A DNA stretch of 64,000 nucleotides. It comes from Nitratireductor aquimarinus. Lineage in GTDB: Bacteria > Pseudomonadota > Alphaproteobacteria > Rhizobiales > Rhizobiaceae. The stretch is taken from the NCBI RefSeq assembly GCF_017255295.1, contig NZ_JAFKDE010000002.1:372001-436000 (forward strand), written 5' to 3'. Shown in pieces: positions 1 to 7,642 of the stretch; within the stretch, counting starts at the first letter, position 1, and every line of letters starts with the position of its first letter. Made by a program: the position numbers and the translations under genes. Under the pieces are notes generated by a model, which worked only from the letters and a program-made list of their open reading frames with translations, had not been told where the DNA came from and did not search any database.

Positions 1-314
1 TCCGTGAAAGCCTGTTCCAGCTCGCTCGGGCTGGAGACGCCATCAAGCCCCTGACAGATACAATCCCGGCCCGCCTCGTTGTAGTGCTCGGCCAGCGTGC
101 GGACGATGGCGGCCTTGTCCGGGAAATACTGGTAGAGCGAGCCGATGGAGATGCCCGCCCGCGCGGCCACATCGCTCATCCTGAGCTGATCACTTCCTGC
201 TTCCGCAATCATCTGTGTCGCCACCGCAAGAATGCGCTCCACGCGCTCCTGAGCGCGTTTCTGCATGGGCCTCTTGCGAATGCTGGCGCCGTGGCCGGTT
301 TCCGTCTCAGACAT
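1..314 (-). CDS. TetR/AcrR-family transcriptional regulator (C-terminus cut by window edge)
   Basis: Only about the first 104 residues are visible; the gene continues past the left end. They contain a TetR-type DNA-binding domain: a basic stretch (RPMQKRAQERVERIL, residues ~15-29), then a helix-turn-helix with the signature VAARAGISIGSLYQYFPDK (~50-68). The ligand-binding half is missing, so the inducer cannot be guessed. The ATG at 314 is preceded by AAAGGA. It is divergent from an NmrA-like oxidoreductase, and an 18-bp perfect palindrome lies between them, so it probably represses both itself and that neighbour. The family call is firm; the regulatory role is inferred. Confidence 0.9.
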   Translation of the reverse strand, partial: MSETETGHGASIRKRPMQKRAQERVERILAVATQMIAEAGSDQLRMSDVAARAGISIGSLYQYFPDKAAIVRTLAEHYNEAGRDCICQGLDGVSSPSELEQAFT

Positions 315-348
315 CGAAATCCTTTTGTGAGGGATGCTCACATTGCTG

Positions 349-391
349 TTGACATCAATAATATGAGGATTTATCACATTTGCAAATGTGA
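349..391. promoter_or_regulatory. Divergent promoters overlapped by an 18-bp TetR-type operator
   Basis: The perfect palindrome TCACATTTGCAAATGTGA occupies 374-391. Plus-strand promoter toward the NmrA-like gene: TTGACA at 349-354, 17-bp spacer, TATCAC at 372-377. Minus-strand promoter toward tetR: TTGCAA at 380-385 as the -35, 16-bp spacer, and TATTAT on the minus strand at 358-363. The palindrome covers the -10/start region of one promoter and the -35 of the other, so one bound regulator could block both. Confidence 0.6.
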
Positions 392-417
392 GAGTTTATC
401 ACTTTATGGAGGCCAGC

Positions 418-1263
418 ATGACAGACCAGCAGATCGACCCAGCCCGACCCATTCTCGTGACCGGCGGCACGGGCAAGACCGGCCGCCGCGTTGCGGCGCG
501 GCTCGGCGAGGCGGGCATTCCCGTCCGCGCCGTCTCGCGCAGCAGCGAGATCCCGTTCGATTGGGAAAAGCCGGAGACATGGGATGCAGCGCTTGATGGC
601 GTGGGTGCCGCCTATGTCAGCTATTATCCGGACCTCGCGGTGCCGGGCGCTGCCGAGACGGTGGATGCGTTTGCGAAGCGCGCGCTGGAGAAAGGCGTAA
701 AGCGGCTGGTGCTTCTGTCGGGCCGGGGCGAAGAAGGAGCCGAGCACGCAGAGCAGCTCCTGATGCAGAGCGGGGCCGACTGGACGATCCTGCGCGCGGA
801 CTGGTTCTTCCAGAATTTTAGCGAAGCCTTCTTTCTCGATGCGATCCTGGCCGGCGAACTCGCCTTGCCCGTCGGCGATGTGCGCGAGCCCTTCATCGAC
901 GTTGAGGATATCGCCGACGTGGCCTTCGTCACGCTCACGCAGCCAGGTCATGCGGGCAGGGCGTACACGCTCACAGGCCCGCGTTCCATGCGCTTTGACG
1001 ACATGGTGAGCGAGATCGGGCAGGCGTGCGGGCGTGACATCCGCTTCATTCAGATCCCGGTCGACATCTTCGTGGAAGGCGCGCGCCAGCAGGGGCTTGA
1101 GGAGCCGCTTGTGGCCCTCATGCGCGAATTGTTCACCGAGGTTCTGGACGGGCGCAATGAAAGCGTGAGTGACGATGTAGAGAAGCTGCTCGGCCGCCCG
1201 CCGCGCGACTTCTCCGATTTTGTCCGCCGTACGGCGCAGACCGGCGTCTGGGATGTCGCCTGA
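418..1263 (+). CDS. NmrA-like / atypical SDR NAD(P)-binding protein
   Basis: The protein is 281 residues. It opens with a Rossmann nucleotide-binding loop, ILVTGGTGKTGRR (residues ~12-24), of the GxxGxxG type. A conserved LRADWFFQNF segment sits mid-protein, and a C-terminal substrate-side half follows. It matches the atypical SDR (NmrA/HSCARG) group, close to the family named after ergot-alkaloid protein AFUA_2G17970. No classical YxxxK catalytic pair is evident, so it may be a redox sensor or a reductase with an unusual site. ATG 418 is chosen because TGGAGG lies 5 nt upstream; in-frame GTG 388 and ATG 406 lie inside the promoter/operator. It is divergent from, and probably controlled by, the TetR gene. 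Confidence 0.85.
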   Translation: MTDQQIDPARPILVTGGTGKTGRRVAARLGEAGIPVRAVSRSSEIPFDWEKPETWDAALDGVGAAYVSYYPDLAVPGAAETVDAFAKRALEKGVKRLVLLSGRGEEGAEHAEQLLMQSGADWTILRADWFFQNFSEAFFLDAILAGELALPVGDVREPFIDVEDIADVAFVTLTQPGHAGRAYTLTGPRSMRFDDMVSEIGQACGRDIRFIQIPVDIFVEGARQQGLEEPLVALMRELFTEVLDGRNESVSDDVEKLLGRPPRDFSDFVRRTAQTGVWDVA

Positions 1264-1551
1264 TCCACGCTCGACGCAAACCTGATGAGGATGCCGTCAT
1301 GACCGTCCGCTCTTTGCATTGGCCGTTCTTGCCACGCTGGAGCGGGCGTCATGGCGGCGTCTTCCTGACGTTTTGCCATTGTTGCCCGCGCGCCGTGCCT
1401 CCGCTATGAAAGGGGCCGTAATCAGGGAGAGCCTTCGATGAACAACTAAGGGGACCGCAACAGACACGCCGCCGTGACTTCAGGTCCGGTCCGTTTTCCG
1501 CATGCCGGAGGCGGTGTTTTCTTCCCCTTTGTTGAGATCAAGGAGGTCCTC

Positions 1552-2190
1552 ATGCACGGACCCAATCCCGCCACGCCATATCCCATGGCCGGCTTTCCCC
1601 GCACCGTGTTCCTGAAAAATTTCATCACCCGTCCCAATATCGAGGTGGGCGACTTCTCCTATTACGACGATCCGCAGGGCGCGGAGCGTTTCGAGGAGAA
1701 CAATGTCCTCTACCATTTCGACTTTCTGGGCGACCGGCTGGTCATCGGCAATTTCGTGGCCATCGCCCATGGCTCGACGTTCATCATGAACGGCGCAAAT
1801 CACCTCATGACCGGCTTCTCCACCTTTCCCTTCAACATTTTCGGCAATGGCTGGGAGGAAGGTTTCGACGCCCGGACCTATCTGGAGCACGGGCGCGGCG
1901 ACACGATTGTCGGAAACGATGTGTGGATCGGCCGACAGGCGCAGATCATGCCGGGCGTCACCATTGGCGACGGGGCGGTGATCGGCGCGAACGCCGTGGT
2001 CGCCTCCGACGTTCCGCCCTATGCGATTGCCGTGGGCAATCCGGCCCGTGTCCTGCGCGTGCGCTTTGCGCCGGAAACCGTGGCGGCGCTTCTCGATATC
2101 GCATGGTGGTCCTGGCCCGCCGAGAAGATCAGCCGCAACCTTGCGGCCATTCGCGGTGCGGATCTGGAGGCCCTGAAGGCTGCCCGCTGA
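1552..2190 (+). CDS. Xat-type (CatB/Vat) hexapeptide-repeat acetyltransferase
   Basis: This 212-residue protein has left-handed beta-helix hexapeptide repeats ([20 protein letters not shown], then [11 protein letters not shown], residues ~135-165). It carries the Xat-family YYDDPQ region and a conserved His in [15 protein letters not shown] (~85), which in this family is the catalytic base. Relatives O-acetylate chloramphenicol (CatB) or streptogramin A (Vat) with acetyl-CoA. Chromosomal copies are common and often have no proven drug substrate. ATG 1552 follows a strong AGGAGG 5 nt upstream. The 288 bp between it and the previous gene hold nothing I recognise. Family sure, substrate unknown. 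Confidence 0.88.
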   Translation: MHGPNPATPYPMAGFPRTVFLKNFITRPNIEVGDFSYYDDPQGAERFEENNVLYHFDFLGDRLVIGNFVAIAHGSTFIMNGANHLMTGFSTFPFNIFGNGWEEGFDARTYLEHGRGDTIVGNDVWIGRQAQIMPGVTIGDGAVIGANAVVASDVPPYAIAVGNPARVLRVRFAPETVAALLDIAWWSWPAEKISRNLAAIRGADLEALKAAR

Positions 2191-2297
2191 GGCGGCCTTC
2201 ATCCCTTCCTCATTAAACTTGACTTTTTCAGTAAAGTATTGTGTCTGTGGTCGGGTCGCTCCGAACCTTCGGGGCGGAAAGCCGAGAGACAGGCGAC

Positions 2298-2666
2298 ATG
2301 ATACATCTGGATCCGATTGGTGACTTTGCACCTCACCATCCTTGCGAAACGCAGGAGCTGGAACGTCATCGCGGCAAGCTCCTGCGTGTCGAGCGCCTGC
2401 GCTCCAAGGTGAAGGCGGCCAAGGCCGCCGCCGCAGAAAGCCTTTCCCGCGCAAACGACGCGCCGGAGCCGCATGACAGCGCAAACACGCTGTTCGTTGC
2501 CCTGTTCGACGCGCACTGCCGGGATCGGGAAAAGCTGTTCGAGGCCATGCGCGAGCTCGATGAGGCGTGCCGGGAGCTGCACGCCGCATCGGCGGGCATG
2601 AATTTCGTCGCCTCGCTCCCGCACCGGCCAGCCAAGCAATTAGAAGGGACTGCGTTTCACAGATGA
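2298..2666 (+). CDS. Hypothetical protein, charged and helical
   Basis: I do not recognise this 122-residue protein. It is rich in Ala, Glu, Arg and Lys, with a likely long helix or coiled coil (ELERHRGKLLRVERLRSKVK onward, residues ~20-50) and a second helical stretch (LFDAHCRDREKLFEAMREL). It has no signal peptide or membrane span. ATG 2298 is preferred over GTG 2241 because the earlier codons overlap the likely promoter region; the ribosome-binding site is weak. Its TGA overlaps the next ATG (ATGA), so the two small genes are probably translationally coupled. Confidence 0.6.
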   Translation: MIHLDPIGDFAPHHPCETQELERHRGKLLRVERLRSKVKAAKAAAAESLSRANDAPEPHDSANTLFVALFDAHCRDREKLFEAMRELDEACRELHAASAGMNFVASLPHRPAKQLEGTAFHR

Positions 2667-2971
2667 CTGGATTTGAGCGTCGCCGCGAAGAGGCGGAAAT
2701 GCATCTGCGCATGCAGTTGATGAAGGAAATGAGCGAGGTCATGCAGCGCACGGGCCTCCCGCCGATGATCGTCATGCGCGAGGCCGTGCGGGCCATTGGC
2801 GTGATCTATCGCGAAACGGCCGATGCGCATCAGGGGCCGGGCTCCTGTTCCTGCGGATGGCAGCCGCAGGAAGCCGCCGATCTCGACTATCTGGGCCGCG
2901 CTCTGCTCGAGGCGAGCCGCCAGCCGCGCCGCCGCGACCTCGGCGCGATGCAGGTTCTCGGCACCGCCTGA
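2663..2971 (+). CDS. Hypothetical protein, coupled to the preceding gene
   Basis: This 102-residue protein is of no family I can name. It starts MTGFERRREEAEMHLRMQ and continues with amphipathic helices. A short Gly/Cys/Trp segment, GSCSCGWQP (~60-68), follows; two Cys this close could bind metal or form a disulfide, but no full metal motif is visible. The start codon overlaps the upstream stop in ATGA, the mark of translational coupling and hence of a functional pair. A conserved essential gene (engB) follows about 90 bp downstream but has its own ribosome-binding site. Confidence 0.6.
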   Translation: MTGFERRREEAEMHLRMQLMKEMSEVMQRTGLPPMIVMREAVRAIGVIYRETADAHQGPGSCSCGWQPQEAADLDYLGRALLEASRQPRRRDLGAMQVLGTA

Positions 2972-3064
2972 GCGGTGCGTCCGGTGCGGTTTCCCCAACA
3001 GCGCTGTTGACAAAAGCCTCGCCAGTCTTGATGCCGTCATCTGAACGATAATGGAGATGATGGC

Positions 3065-3766
3065 GTGAACGCATCAGAAGATGGCGCAGCCACCGGCAAC
3101 GCGCAGACTGAGCAGCAGATCGGCCGGCAGATCGACCGAACGAGTTTCCTGCGGCCGTGGGTGTTCCTGCGCGGCGCGCCTGCAATGAAGTTTTTGCCGC
3201 CGGAAGGGCCGCCAGAAGTGGCGTTCGCCGGTCGCTCGAATGTGGGCAAGTCGTCGCTCATCAATGCGCTCATCGCGCAGCGTGGTCTTGCGCGCACCTC
3301 CAACACGCCGGGCCGCACGCAGGAACTGAACTTCTTCGTCCCCGATGGCTATTCCGGCGCCGATGGCGACATGCCGCCCATGGCGATCATCGACATGCCG
3401 GGCTATGGCTTCGCCAAGGCGCCCAAGGCGCAGGTCGACGCCTGGACGGAACTGGTGTTCGATTATCTGAGAGGCCGGGTGACGCTGAAGCGCGTCTTCC
3501 TGCTGATCGACGCACGCCACGGCATCAAGAAGAATGACGAGGAGGTCATGGACCTGCTCGACAAGGCTGCCGTTTCCTATCAGGTGGTGCTCACCAAAAT
3601 CGACAAGATCAAACCGCCCGCAGTGGTGCGGCTGCTTGCCGATACCGAAGCGCAGCTGAAGAAGCGCGCCGCAGCCTATCCGGAGATCGTCGCCACCTCT
3701 TCGGAGAAGGGGCATGGCATGGACGAACTGCGCAACGCCATCGCGCGCGCCGTCTCGGACGGCTGA
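3065..3766 (+). CDS. engB: Ribosome biogenesis GTP-binding protein EngB (YihA/YsxC)
   Basis: EngB is a TRAFAC-class GTPase needed for late large-subunit assembly. All G motifs are readable: G1 GRSNVGKS (~55-62), G2 within [13 protein letters not shown]3 [12 protein letters not shown]4 TKIDKIK and G5 near ATSSEKGHG. At 233 residues it matches alphaproteobacterial homologues, which have an N-terminal extension. GTG 3065 is chosen because GGAG lies 8 nt upstream. In many Rhizobiales engB sits just before argB. Here the two are separated by a four-gene minus-strand block. Confidence 0.96.
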   Translation: MNASEDGAATGNAQTEQQIGRQIDRTSFLRPWVFLRGAPAMKFLPPEGPPEVAFAGRSNVGKSSLINALIAQRGLARTSNTPGRTQELNFFVPDGYSGADGDMPPMAIIDMPGYGFAKAPKAQVDAWTELVFDYLRGRVTLKRVFLLIDARHGIKKNDEEVMDLLDKAAVSYQVVLTKIDKIKPPAVVRLLADTEAQLKKRAAAYPEIVATSSEKGHGMDELRNAIARAVSDG

Positions 3767-3786
3767 CGCGCGAAGACGAGAATGAG

Positions 3787-3834
3787 CAGGCTCAGCCGGG
3801 CGCAGGCTCACCCGGGCGCAGACTTAGCTGGGCA
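3787..3834. repeat. Three tandem 16-bp repeats at the msrB 3' end
   Basis: Units CAGGCTCAGCCGGGCG, CAGGCTCACCCGGGCG and a degenerate CAGACTTAGCTGGGCA follow without gaps. The third contains the msrB stop codon (TAA on the minus strand). The block fills the space between the convergent engB and msrB genes and is probably a slippage product. Confidence 0.6.
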
Positions 3835-4333
3835 TTGTGGGGCCGGGCCTGAACTGCATGGCCACGCCATTGATGCAGTGGCGCTTGCCGGTCGGTTGCG
3901 GTCCGTCATCGAAGATGTGGCCCAGATGACCGCCGCAGCGGCGGCAGTGGCACTCGGTGCGGGTCATGAACAGCGAGTTGTCCGGCCGCGTGCCGATGGC
4001 GTTCGGCAGCGCTTCCCAGAAGCTTGGCCAGCCGGTGCCGGAATCGTATTTCACTTCAGATGAATAGAGCGGCAGGTCGCAGCCTGCGCAATGGAAGAGC
4101 CCGGCGCGCTTCTCATTGTTCAGCGGGCTCGTAAAGGCCCGTTCCGTCGCTTCTTCGCGCAGAACCGCAAACTGCTGTTCGGTCAGGATGGCGCGCCATT
4201 CGTCTTCGGTCTTCGTGATCTCGAAGGTCTCGGCCATGGCGCTGCCGCCGGGGCGCTTGTGCGCCATAAATGCGCCTCCGGTCAGGGTCGCGAAAGCGCC
4301 CGCCGCGCCATAAAGAAAATTACGCCGTCTCAT
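3824..4333 (-). CDS. msrB: Exported peptide-methionine (R)-S-oxide reductase MsrB
   Basis: MsrB reduces methionine-R-sulfoxide in proteins. The N-terminus MRRRNFLYGAAGAFATLTGG is a twin-arginine-type signal, so the enzyme probably acts in the periplasm. Two zinc-binding CxxC pairs are present (HCAGCDLPL and CHCRRCGGHLGH), as is the catalytic Cys in KRHCINGVAM near the C-terminus. ATG 4333 is preferred over an upstream GTG at 4351 because AAGGAG lies 7 nt before it. It lies downstream of, and on the same strand as, an ECF sigma/anti-sigma pair and a secreted fasciclin protein, suggesting a shared envelope oxidative-stress response. That link is inferred from position. Confidence 0.94.
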   Translation of the reverse strand: MRRRNFLYGAAGAFATLTGGAFMAHKRPGGSAMAETFEITKTEDEWRAILTEQQFAVLREEATERAFTSPLNNEKRAGLFHCAGCDLPLYSSEVKYDSGTGWPSFWEALPNAIGTRPDNSLFMTRTECHCRRCGGHLGHIFDDGPQPTGKRHCINGVAMQFRPGPTMPS

Positions 4334-4459
4334 CGTCAAACTCCTTCGCACATCATGCCGTGCATTGAACGCCGGGAATTCCGGGAGGATTCGGGCTGAC
4401 CCTAAGCCCGGTGATCCATCACCTCCAAGTCAAGTCGGTGTGAGATGAGGGGTTACTGA

Positions 4460-4479
4460 AGGGCAGCCGAAGCCGCCCT
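4460..4479 (-). terminator. UUCG-loop hairpin downstream of the fasciclin gene
   Basis: Read on the minus strand, an 8-bp stem (one G-U pair) closes a TTCG tetraloop: AGGGCGGC-TTCG-GCTGCCCT. It lies about 40 nt past the fasciclin stop codon. The T-run after it is poor, so it may be an RNA-stabilising 3' structure rather than a true intrinsic terminator. Confidence 0.4.
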
Positions 4480-4515
4480 CCAGATGCGTGCCAGATGCCT
4501 GAAAGCAATCTGCGA

Positions 4516-5070
4516 TCAGCCCTTCGGCAGAAGCACCGTGTCGATGACGTGGATGACGCCATTCGACTGGTCGACGTCGGCAATGGTCACAGTCGCCACA
4601 TTGCCGTTCTCATCGGTCAGGGTGATGTTGTCGCCGTCCATCTTGGCTTCCAGCATGCAGCCGCCAACGGTCTTGACCGGGTGGTTGCCGCCATCATCGG
4701 AAATCATCTTGCCGATGGCATCGGACATGGCTTCGGTCGCGACCACGTGACAGGTCAGGATCGTGGAAAGCTGGTCCTTGTTTTCCGGCTTCAGCAGCGT
4801 CTCGACCGTGCCGTCCGGCAGTTTTTCAAAGGCGGCGTTGACCGGTGCAAACACGGTGAAGGGGCCTTCGCCGGACAGCGTGTCGACCAGGCCTGCAGCC
4901 TTCACGGCAGCCACCAGCGTGGTGTGATCTTTCGAGTTGACCGCGTTTTCGACGATGTTCTTGTCGGCATACATGGCTGCGCCGCCAACCATCGGGTTTT
5001 CGGCCAGAGCCGATCCCGTGAAAGCGAGAGCGAGCGAGCCGGCGAGAAGGGAAGCAGTGATCTTGCGCAT
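4516..5070 (-). CDS. Secreted fasciclin (FAS1)-domain protein
   Basis: A Sec signal peptide (MRKITASLLAGSLALAFTGSALA) is followed by one FAS1 domain to residue 184. The H1 motif is LSGEGPFTVFAPVNAAF, and the H2-side end is GVIHVIDTVLLPKG. FAS1 proteins are secreted or surface adhesion-type proteins. Two Cys (LTCHV and GGCML) could form a disulfide. ATG 5070 has GAGGAG 7 nt upstream. It follows the ECF sigma/anti-sigma pair. In Mycobacterium tuberculosis SigK and RskA control fasciclin-domain antigens MPT70/MPT83, so this order is suggestive of similar control. Confidence 0.93.
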   Translation of the reverse strand: MRKITASLLAGSLALAFTGSALAENPMVGGAAMYADKNIVENAVNSKDHTTLVAAVKAAGLVDTLSGEGPFTVFAPVNAAFEKLPDGTVETLLKPENKDQLSTILTCHVVATEAMSDAIGKMISDDGGNHPVKTVGGCMLEAKMDGDNITLTDENGNVATVTIADVDQSNGVIHVIDTVLLPKG

Positions 5071-5160
5071 GTCTAAACTCCTCAGGTTCGTTTGCGGGAC
5101 CGCCTTCATGGCCGGCCCTTTTGGGAACACGAGGAGCCACGGATGCCTTCCGCGGAGAGT

Positions 5161-5187
5161 TTCAAAAAAAGTTCGATTTTTTTTGAA
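5161..5187. repeat. A/T-only inverted repeat between anti-sigma and fasciclin genes
   Basis: Ten-base arms TTCAAAAAAA (5161-5170) and TTTTTTTGAA (5178-5187) flank a 7-nt loop. This is strikingly AT-rich for this genome and begins 12 nt past the anti-sigma stop. It could be a weak terminator or part of the fasciclin promoter. Confidence 0.5.
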
Positions 5188-5198
5188 GAAGGCCGAAA

Positions 5199-5924
5199 TC
5201 AGATGTCGCGCAGGTCGCCGAGCGCAACCACCGGACCCGTCGGCGCGCCCGATGGCGATCCGCCCAGCGGCTCCGTGGTGATGGCGAAGACCGCACCGGC
5301 GTCGATGGCCTCACCGAGCGCCTGGCTCAGCGCAACGTGAACGCTGGACCCGACCGGAATGATGCCCAGAGAAACCGGCGCATTGTCGCCCTCTATGGCC
5401 CAGAGTTCGAAGTCGCGCCCATCGGGCCGCGCGCCCGAAACATGCGAGAGCGAGACATCGCGTTTCGTCCCGTCATAGACCGCGAGATAACGCACATCCG
5501 TGTCGTCATGGGCGAGGGAGGCGACGAAACGCTGCTCGGCCACCGGCGGTGCACCGAAGGGCAGGCTGGTATAGGTCAGCGCGACATAGGCGGCAAAGGC
5601 CAGAAGCGCCGCCACGGCGAAACCGCGCCAGAATGCGAGGCTCGACCATAACCCCGGTCGGCTGGTCTGCGGGCCCGCACCGAACAGGCTTGCATCGATG
5701 GCTGTCTTCACACGGGCGGGCGCTTCCGCCGGTTCATAGGCGTCGGCCATGGGGGCAAGCTGCGCCTCCCACCGTTCCACGAGACGCGCGAATTCGGGTT
5801 CCGTTTCGATGCGGCGCGTGGCGGCGGCGCGCTCATCGGCAGCGAGAACGCCCAGCACATATTCGGCTGCAACGAGATCGTCCCCGTCGCGTCTGTCCGG
5901 TCCGTGTTCGTCTGCCACCGTCAT
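5199..5924 (-). CDS. RskA-like membrane anti-sigma factor
   Basis: This 241-residue single-span protein has a cytoplasmic anti-sigma domain ([19 protein letters not shown], residues ~15-33). One transmembrane helix follows ([15 protein letters not shown], ~105-125). The rest is a periplasmic RskA domain ([16 protein letters not shown]). It has no HxxxCxxC zinc motif, so it belongs to the RskA rather than the ZAS/ChrR type. Such proteins bind and silence their sigma factor and release it after regulated proteolysis. The chosen ATG overlaps the sigma stop in ATGA, so expression is coupled; ATG 5936 is an in-frame alternative. Confidence 0.9.
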   Translation of the reverse strand: MTVADEHGPDRRDGDDLVAAEYVLGVLAADERAAATRRIETEPEFARLVERWEAQLAPMADAYEPAEAPARVKTAIDASLFGAGPQTSRPGLWSSLAFWRGFAVAALLAFAAYVALTYTSLPFGAPPVAEQRFVASLAHDDTDVRYLAVYDGTKRDVSLSHVSGARPDGRDFELWAIEGDNAPVSLGIIPVGSSVHVALSQALGEAIDAGAVFAITTEPLGGSPSGAPTGPVVALGDLRDI

Positions 5925-6460
5925 CGTTCCAGGCATTCCCTGAGCTTGAGCAGGCTGCGCCGCAGCCAGGTTCGCATTGTGTTGAGCGGCACGTCGAAAT
6001 GTGCTGCAAGTTCGGCATAGCTGTCGCCGTTGAGATAGGCTCCCCGCACCGCCGTGGCGCGGTCGGCCTCCAGTTCGGCAAGGCAGGCGTCGATGCGCCG
6101 CCGTTCGCTGCCGGCCTGAGCCATGGCCTCGGGGGTCGGCGCGGGGTCGGCAATTGCGTTCGCCTCATCCAGTTCTTCCGTCGGGGCCTTGCGCGCCCGC
6201 AGCCGGTCGATGGCGTGATTGCGCGCCACCGCCACGAGCCAGGTGATCGGGCTCAGGTCCGACGCGGCAAACCGGTCGGCCTTGGTCCATATCTTCACAT
6301 AGACTTCCTGCAGCGCCTCTTCGGCCTCCGCCCTGTCTTTCAAGACACGCAGGCAGACGCCAAAGAGTTTCGCGCTCGTGTGCCGATAAAGCAGATCGAA
6401 CGCCGCACGCTCCCGGAGCGCGGTTCTGAAGATCAGCTTCGTTATCTCATCTGGCGTCAT
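5921..6460 (-). CDS. ECF-type RNA polymerase sigma factor (SigK-like)
   Basis: The 179 residues comprise region 2 ([20 protein letters not shown], with the polymerase-binding [18 protein letters not shown] and [16 protein letters not shown]) and region 4 ([20 protein letters not shown], then [18 protein letters not shown]). Size and partner fit an ECF sigma controlled by an RskA-type anti-sigma. It is divergent from argB, with 192 bp between. Targets probably include the downstream fasciclin and msrB genes. No convincing autoregulatory -35/-10 pair was found upstream. Confidence 0.94.
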   Translation of the reverse strand: MTPDEITKLIFRTALRERAAFDLLYRHTSAKLFGVCLRVLKDRAEAEEALQEVYVKIWTKADRFAASDLSPITWLVAVARNHAIDRLRARKAPTEELDEANAIADPAPTPEAMAQAGSERRRIDACLAELEADRATAVRGAYLNGDSYAELAAHFDVPLNTMRTWLRRSLLKLRECLER

Positions 6461-6652
6461 GGGCGGAAGATTAGGCGGATTGTCGACTTGTGGGAAGGCG
6501 GGTTTGCAGATCAGCTAGGGCGCGCACAGACAAAGGCAAGGGGGCGACTGCCGCGCGGATCAGGCTTTTTGTGTCCGGGGCATGCAAGATCATTTCACTT
6601 GCTGCGAAAAATGCTTTATGAAACCGCCGTTTTGACTTTGGGGAATAACGCG

Positions 6653-7546
6653 ATGACGGACATGACGGAAACTGCAGAAGCACAGGCGCGCTTTCTTTCG
6701 GCGGCGCTGCCTTACATGCAGCGTTATGAGAACAAGACCATCGTCGTGAAATATGGCGGTCACGCCATGGGCGACAATGCGCTTGGGCAGGCTTTCGCCC
6801 GCGATATCGCGCTCCTCAAACAGTCCGGCGTCAGCCCCATCGTCGTTCATGGCGGCGGCCCGCAGATCGCGGCCATGCTCAAGAAAATGGGCATCGAATC
6901 GAAGTTCGAGGGCGGTCTGCGCGTGACCGACGCGAAGACCGTGGAGATCGTCGAGATGGTGCTTGCCGGCTCCATCAACAAGGAAATCGTGGCGCTCATC
7001 AACGCCGAGGGCGAATGGGCCATCGGCCTGTGCGGCAAGGACGGCAACATGGTGTTTGCCGAAAAGGCGCACAAGACGGTGGTTGATCCCGATTCCAACA
7101 TCGAGCGCGTGCTCGATCTCGGTTTCGTCGGCGAGCCGGTGGAGGTCGACCGCACTTTACTGGACCTTCTGGCCCATTCTGAAATGATCCCCGTCATCGC
7201 TCCGGTCGCGCCCGGCCGCGACGGTCACACCTACAACATCAATGCCGATACGTTCGCCGGCGCGATTGCCGGTGCTGTGCGCGCCACGCGCCTCCTGTTC
7301 CTGACCGACGTGCCGGGCGTGCTCGACAAGGACAAGAACCTGATCGACGAGCTGACGGTCGCCGAAGCGCGCGCGCTCATCAAGGACGGCACGATTTCCG
7401 GCGGCATGATCCCCAAGGTTGAAACCTGCATCCAGGCGATTGAGCGGGGCGTCGAAGGTGTCGTCATCCTCAACGGCAAGACCGCGCATTCCGTGCTGCT
7501 CGAGCTCTTCACCGAGCATGGCGCGGGCACGCTGATCGTTCCGTAA
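6653..7546 (+). CDS. argB: Acetylglutamate kinase (arginine biosynthesis)
   Basis: ArgB phosphorylates N-acetyl-L-glutamate with ATP, the second step of arginine synthesis. Amino-acid-kinase family motifs are clear: [12 protein letters not shown] (~25-36), [18 protein letters not shown], and a C-terminal ATP site [12 protein letters not shown]. The length of 297 residues is typical. ATG 6653 has GGGGA 8 nt upstream; ATG 6662 is a possible alternative. An N-terminal helix ([17 protein letters not shown]) resembles that of arginine-inhibited hexameric forms, so feedback control is likely. Confidence 0.97.
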   Translation: MTDMTETAEAQARFLSAALPYMQRYENKTIVVKYGGHAMGDNALGQAFARDIALLKQSGVSPIVVHGGGPQIAAMLKKMGIESKFEGGLRVTDAKTVEIVEMVLAGSINKEIVALINAEGEWAIGLCGKDGNMVFAEKAHKTVVDPDSNIERVLDLGFVGEPVEVDRTLLDLLAHSEMIPVIAPVAPGRDGHTYNINADTFAGAIAGAVRATRLLFLTDVPGVLDKDKNLIDELTVAEARALIKDGTISGGMIPKVETCIQAIERGVEGVVILNGKTAHSVLLELFTEHGAGTLIVP

Positions 7547-7578
7547 GGGACGGCTGCGGAAAAAACGCGAAAACCCGC

Positions 7579-7609
7579 TTGACCTGGAGTTCACTCCAGC
7601 AAGTAGATG
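7579..7609 (+). promoter_or_regulatory. MerR-type promoter/operator with a 19-bp spacer
   Basis: The -35 is TTGACC (7579-7584) and the -10 TAGATG (7604-7609), 19 bp apart, the over-long spacing typical of MerR-activated promoters. Centred in the spacer is the perfect inverted repeat CTGGAGT-TC-ACTCCAG (7584-7599). The MerR gene is the second gene of the operon this promoter drives, so autoregulation is expected. Confidence 0.8.
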
Positions 7610-7642
7610 CATGTGTGCACACAATGGAGATGCACACATGCA
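7608..7642 (+). repeat. 12-bp inverted repeat enclosing the ribosome-binding site and start codon
   Basis: Arms TGCATGTGTGCA (7608-7619) and TGCACACATGCA (7631-7642) are perfect and flank an 11-nt loop holding the GGAG ribosome-binding site. The second arm contains the start ATG (7638). It may be a translation-control hairpin or a second DNA operator. Confidence 0.6.

Noticed and set aside
1264-1551. Gene between the NmrA-like and acetyltransferase genes
   Set aside because: Only tiny open frames occur (for example ATGAACAACTAA), with no family-like sequence; it is treated as non-coding.
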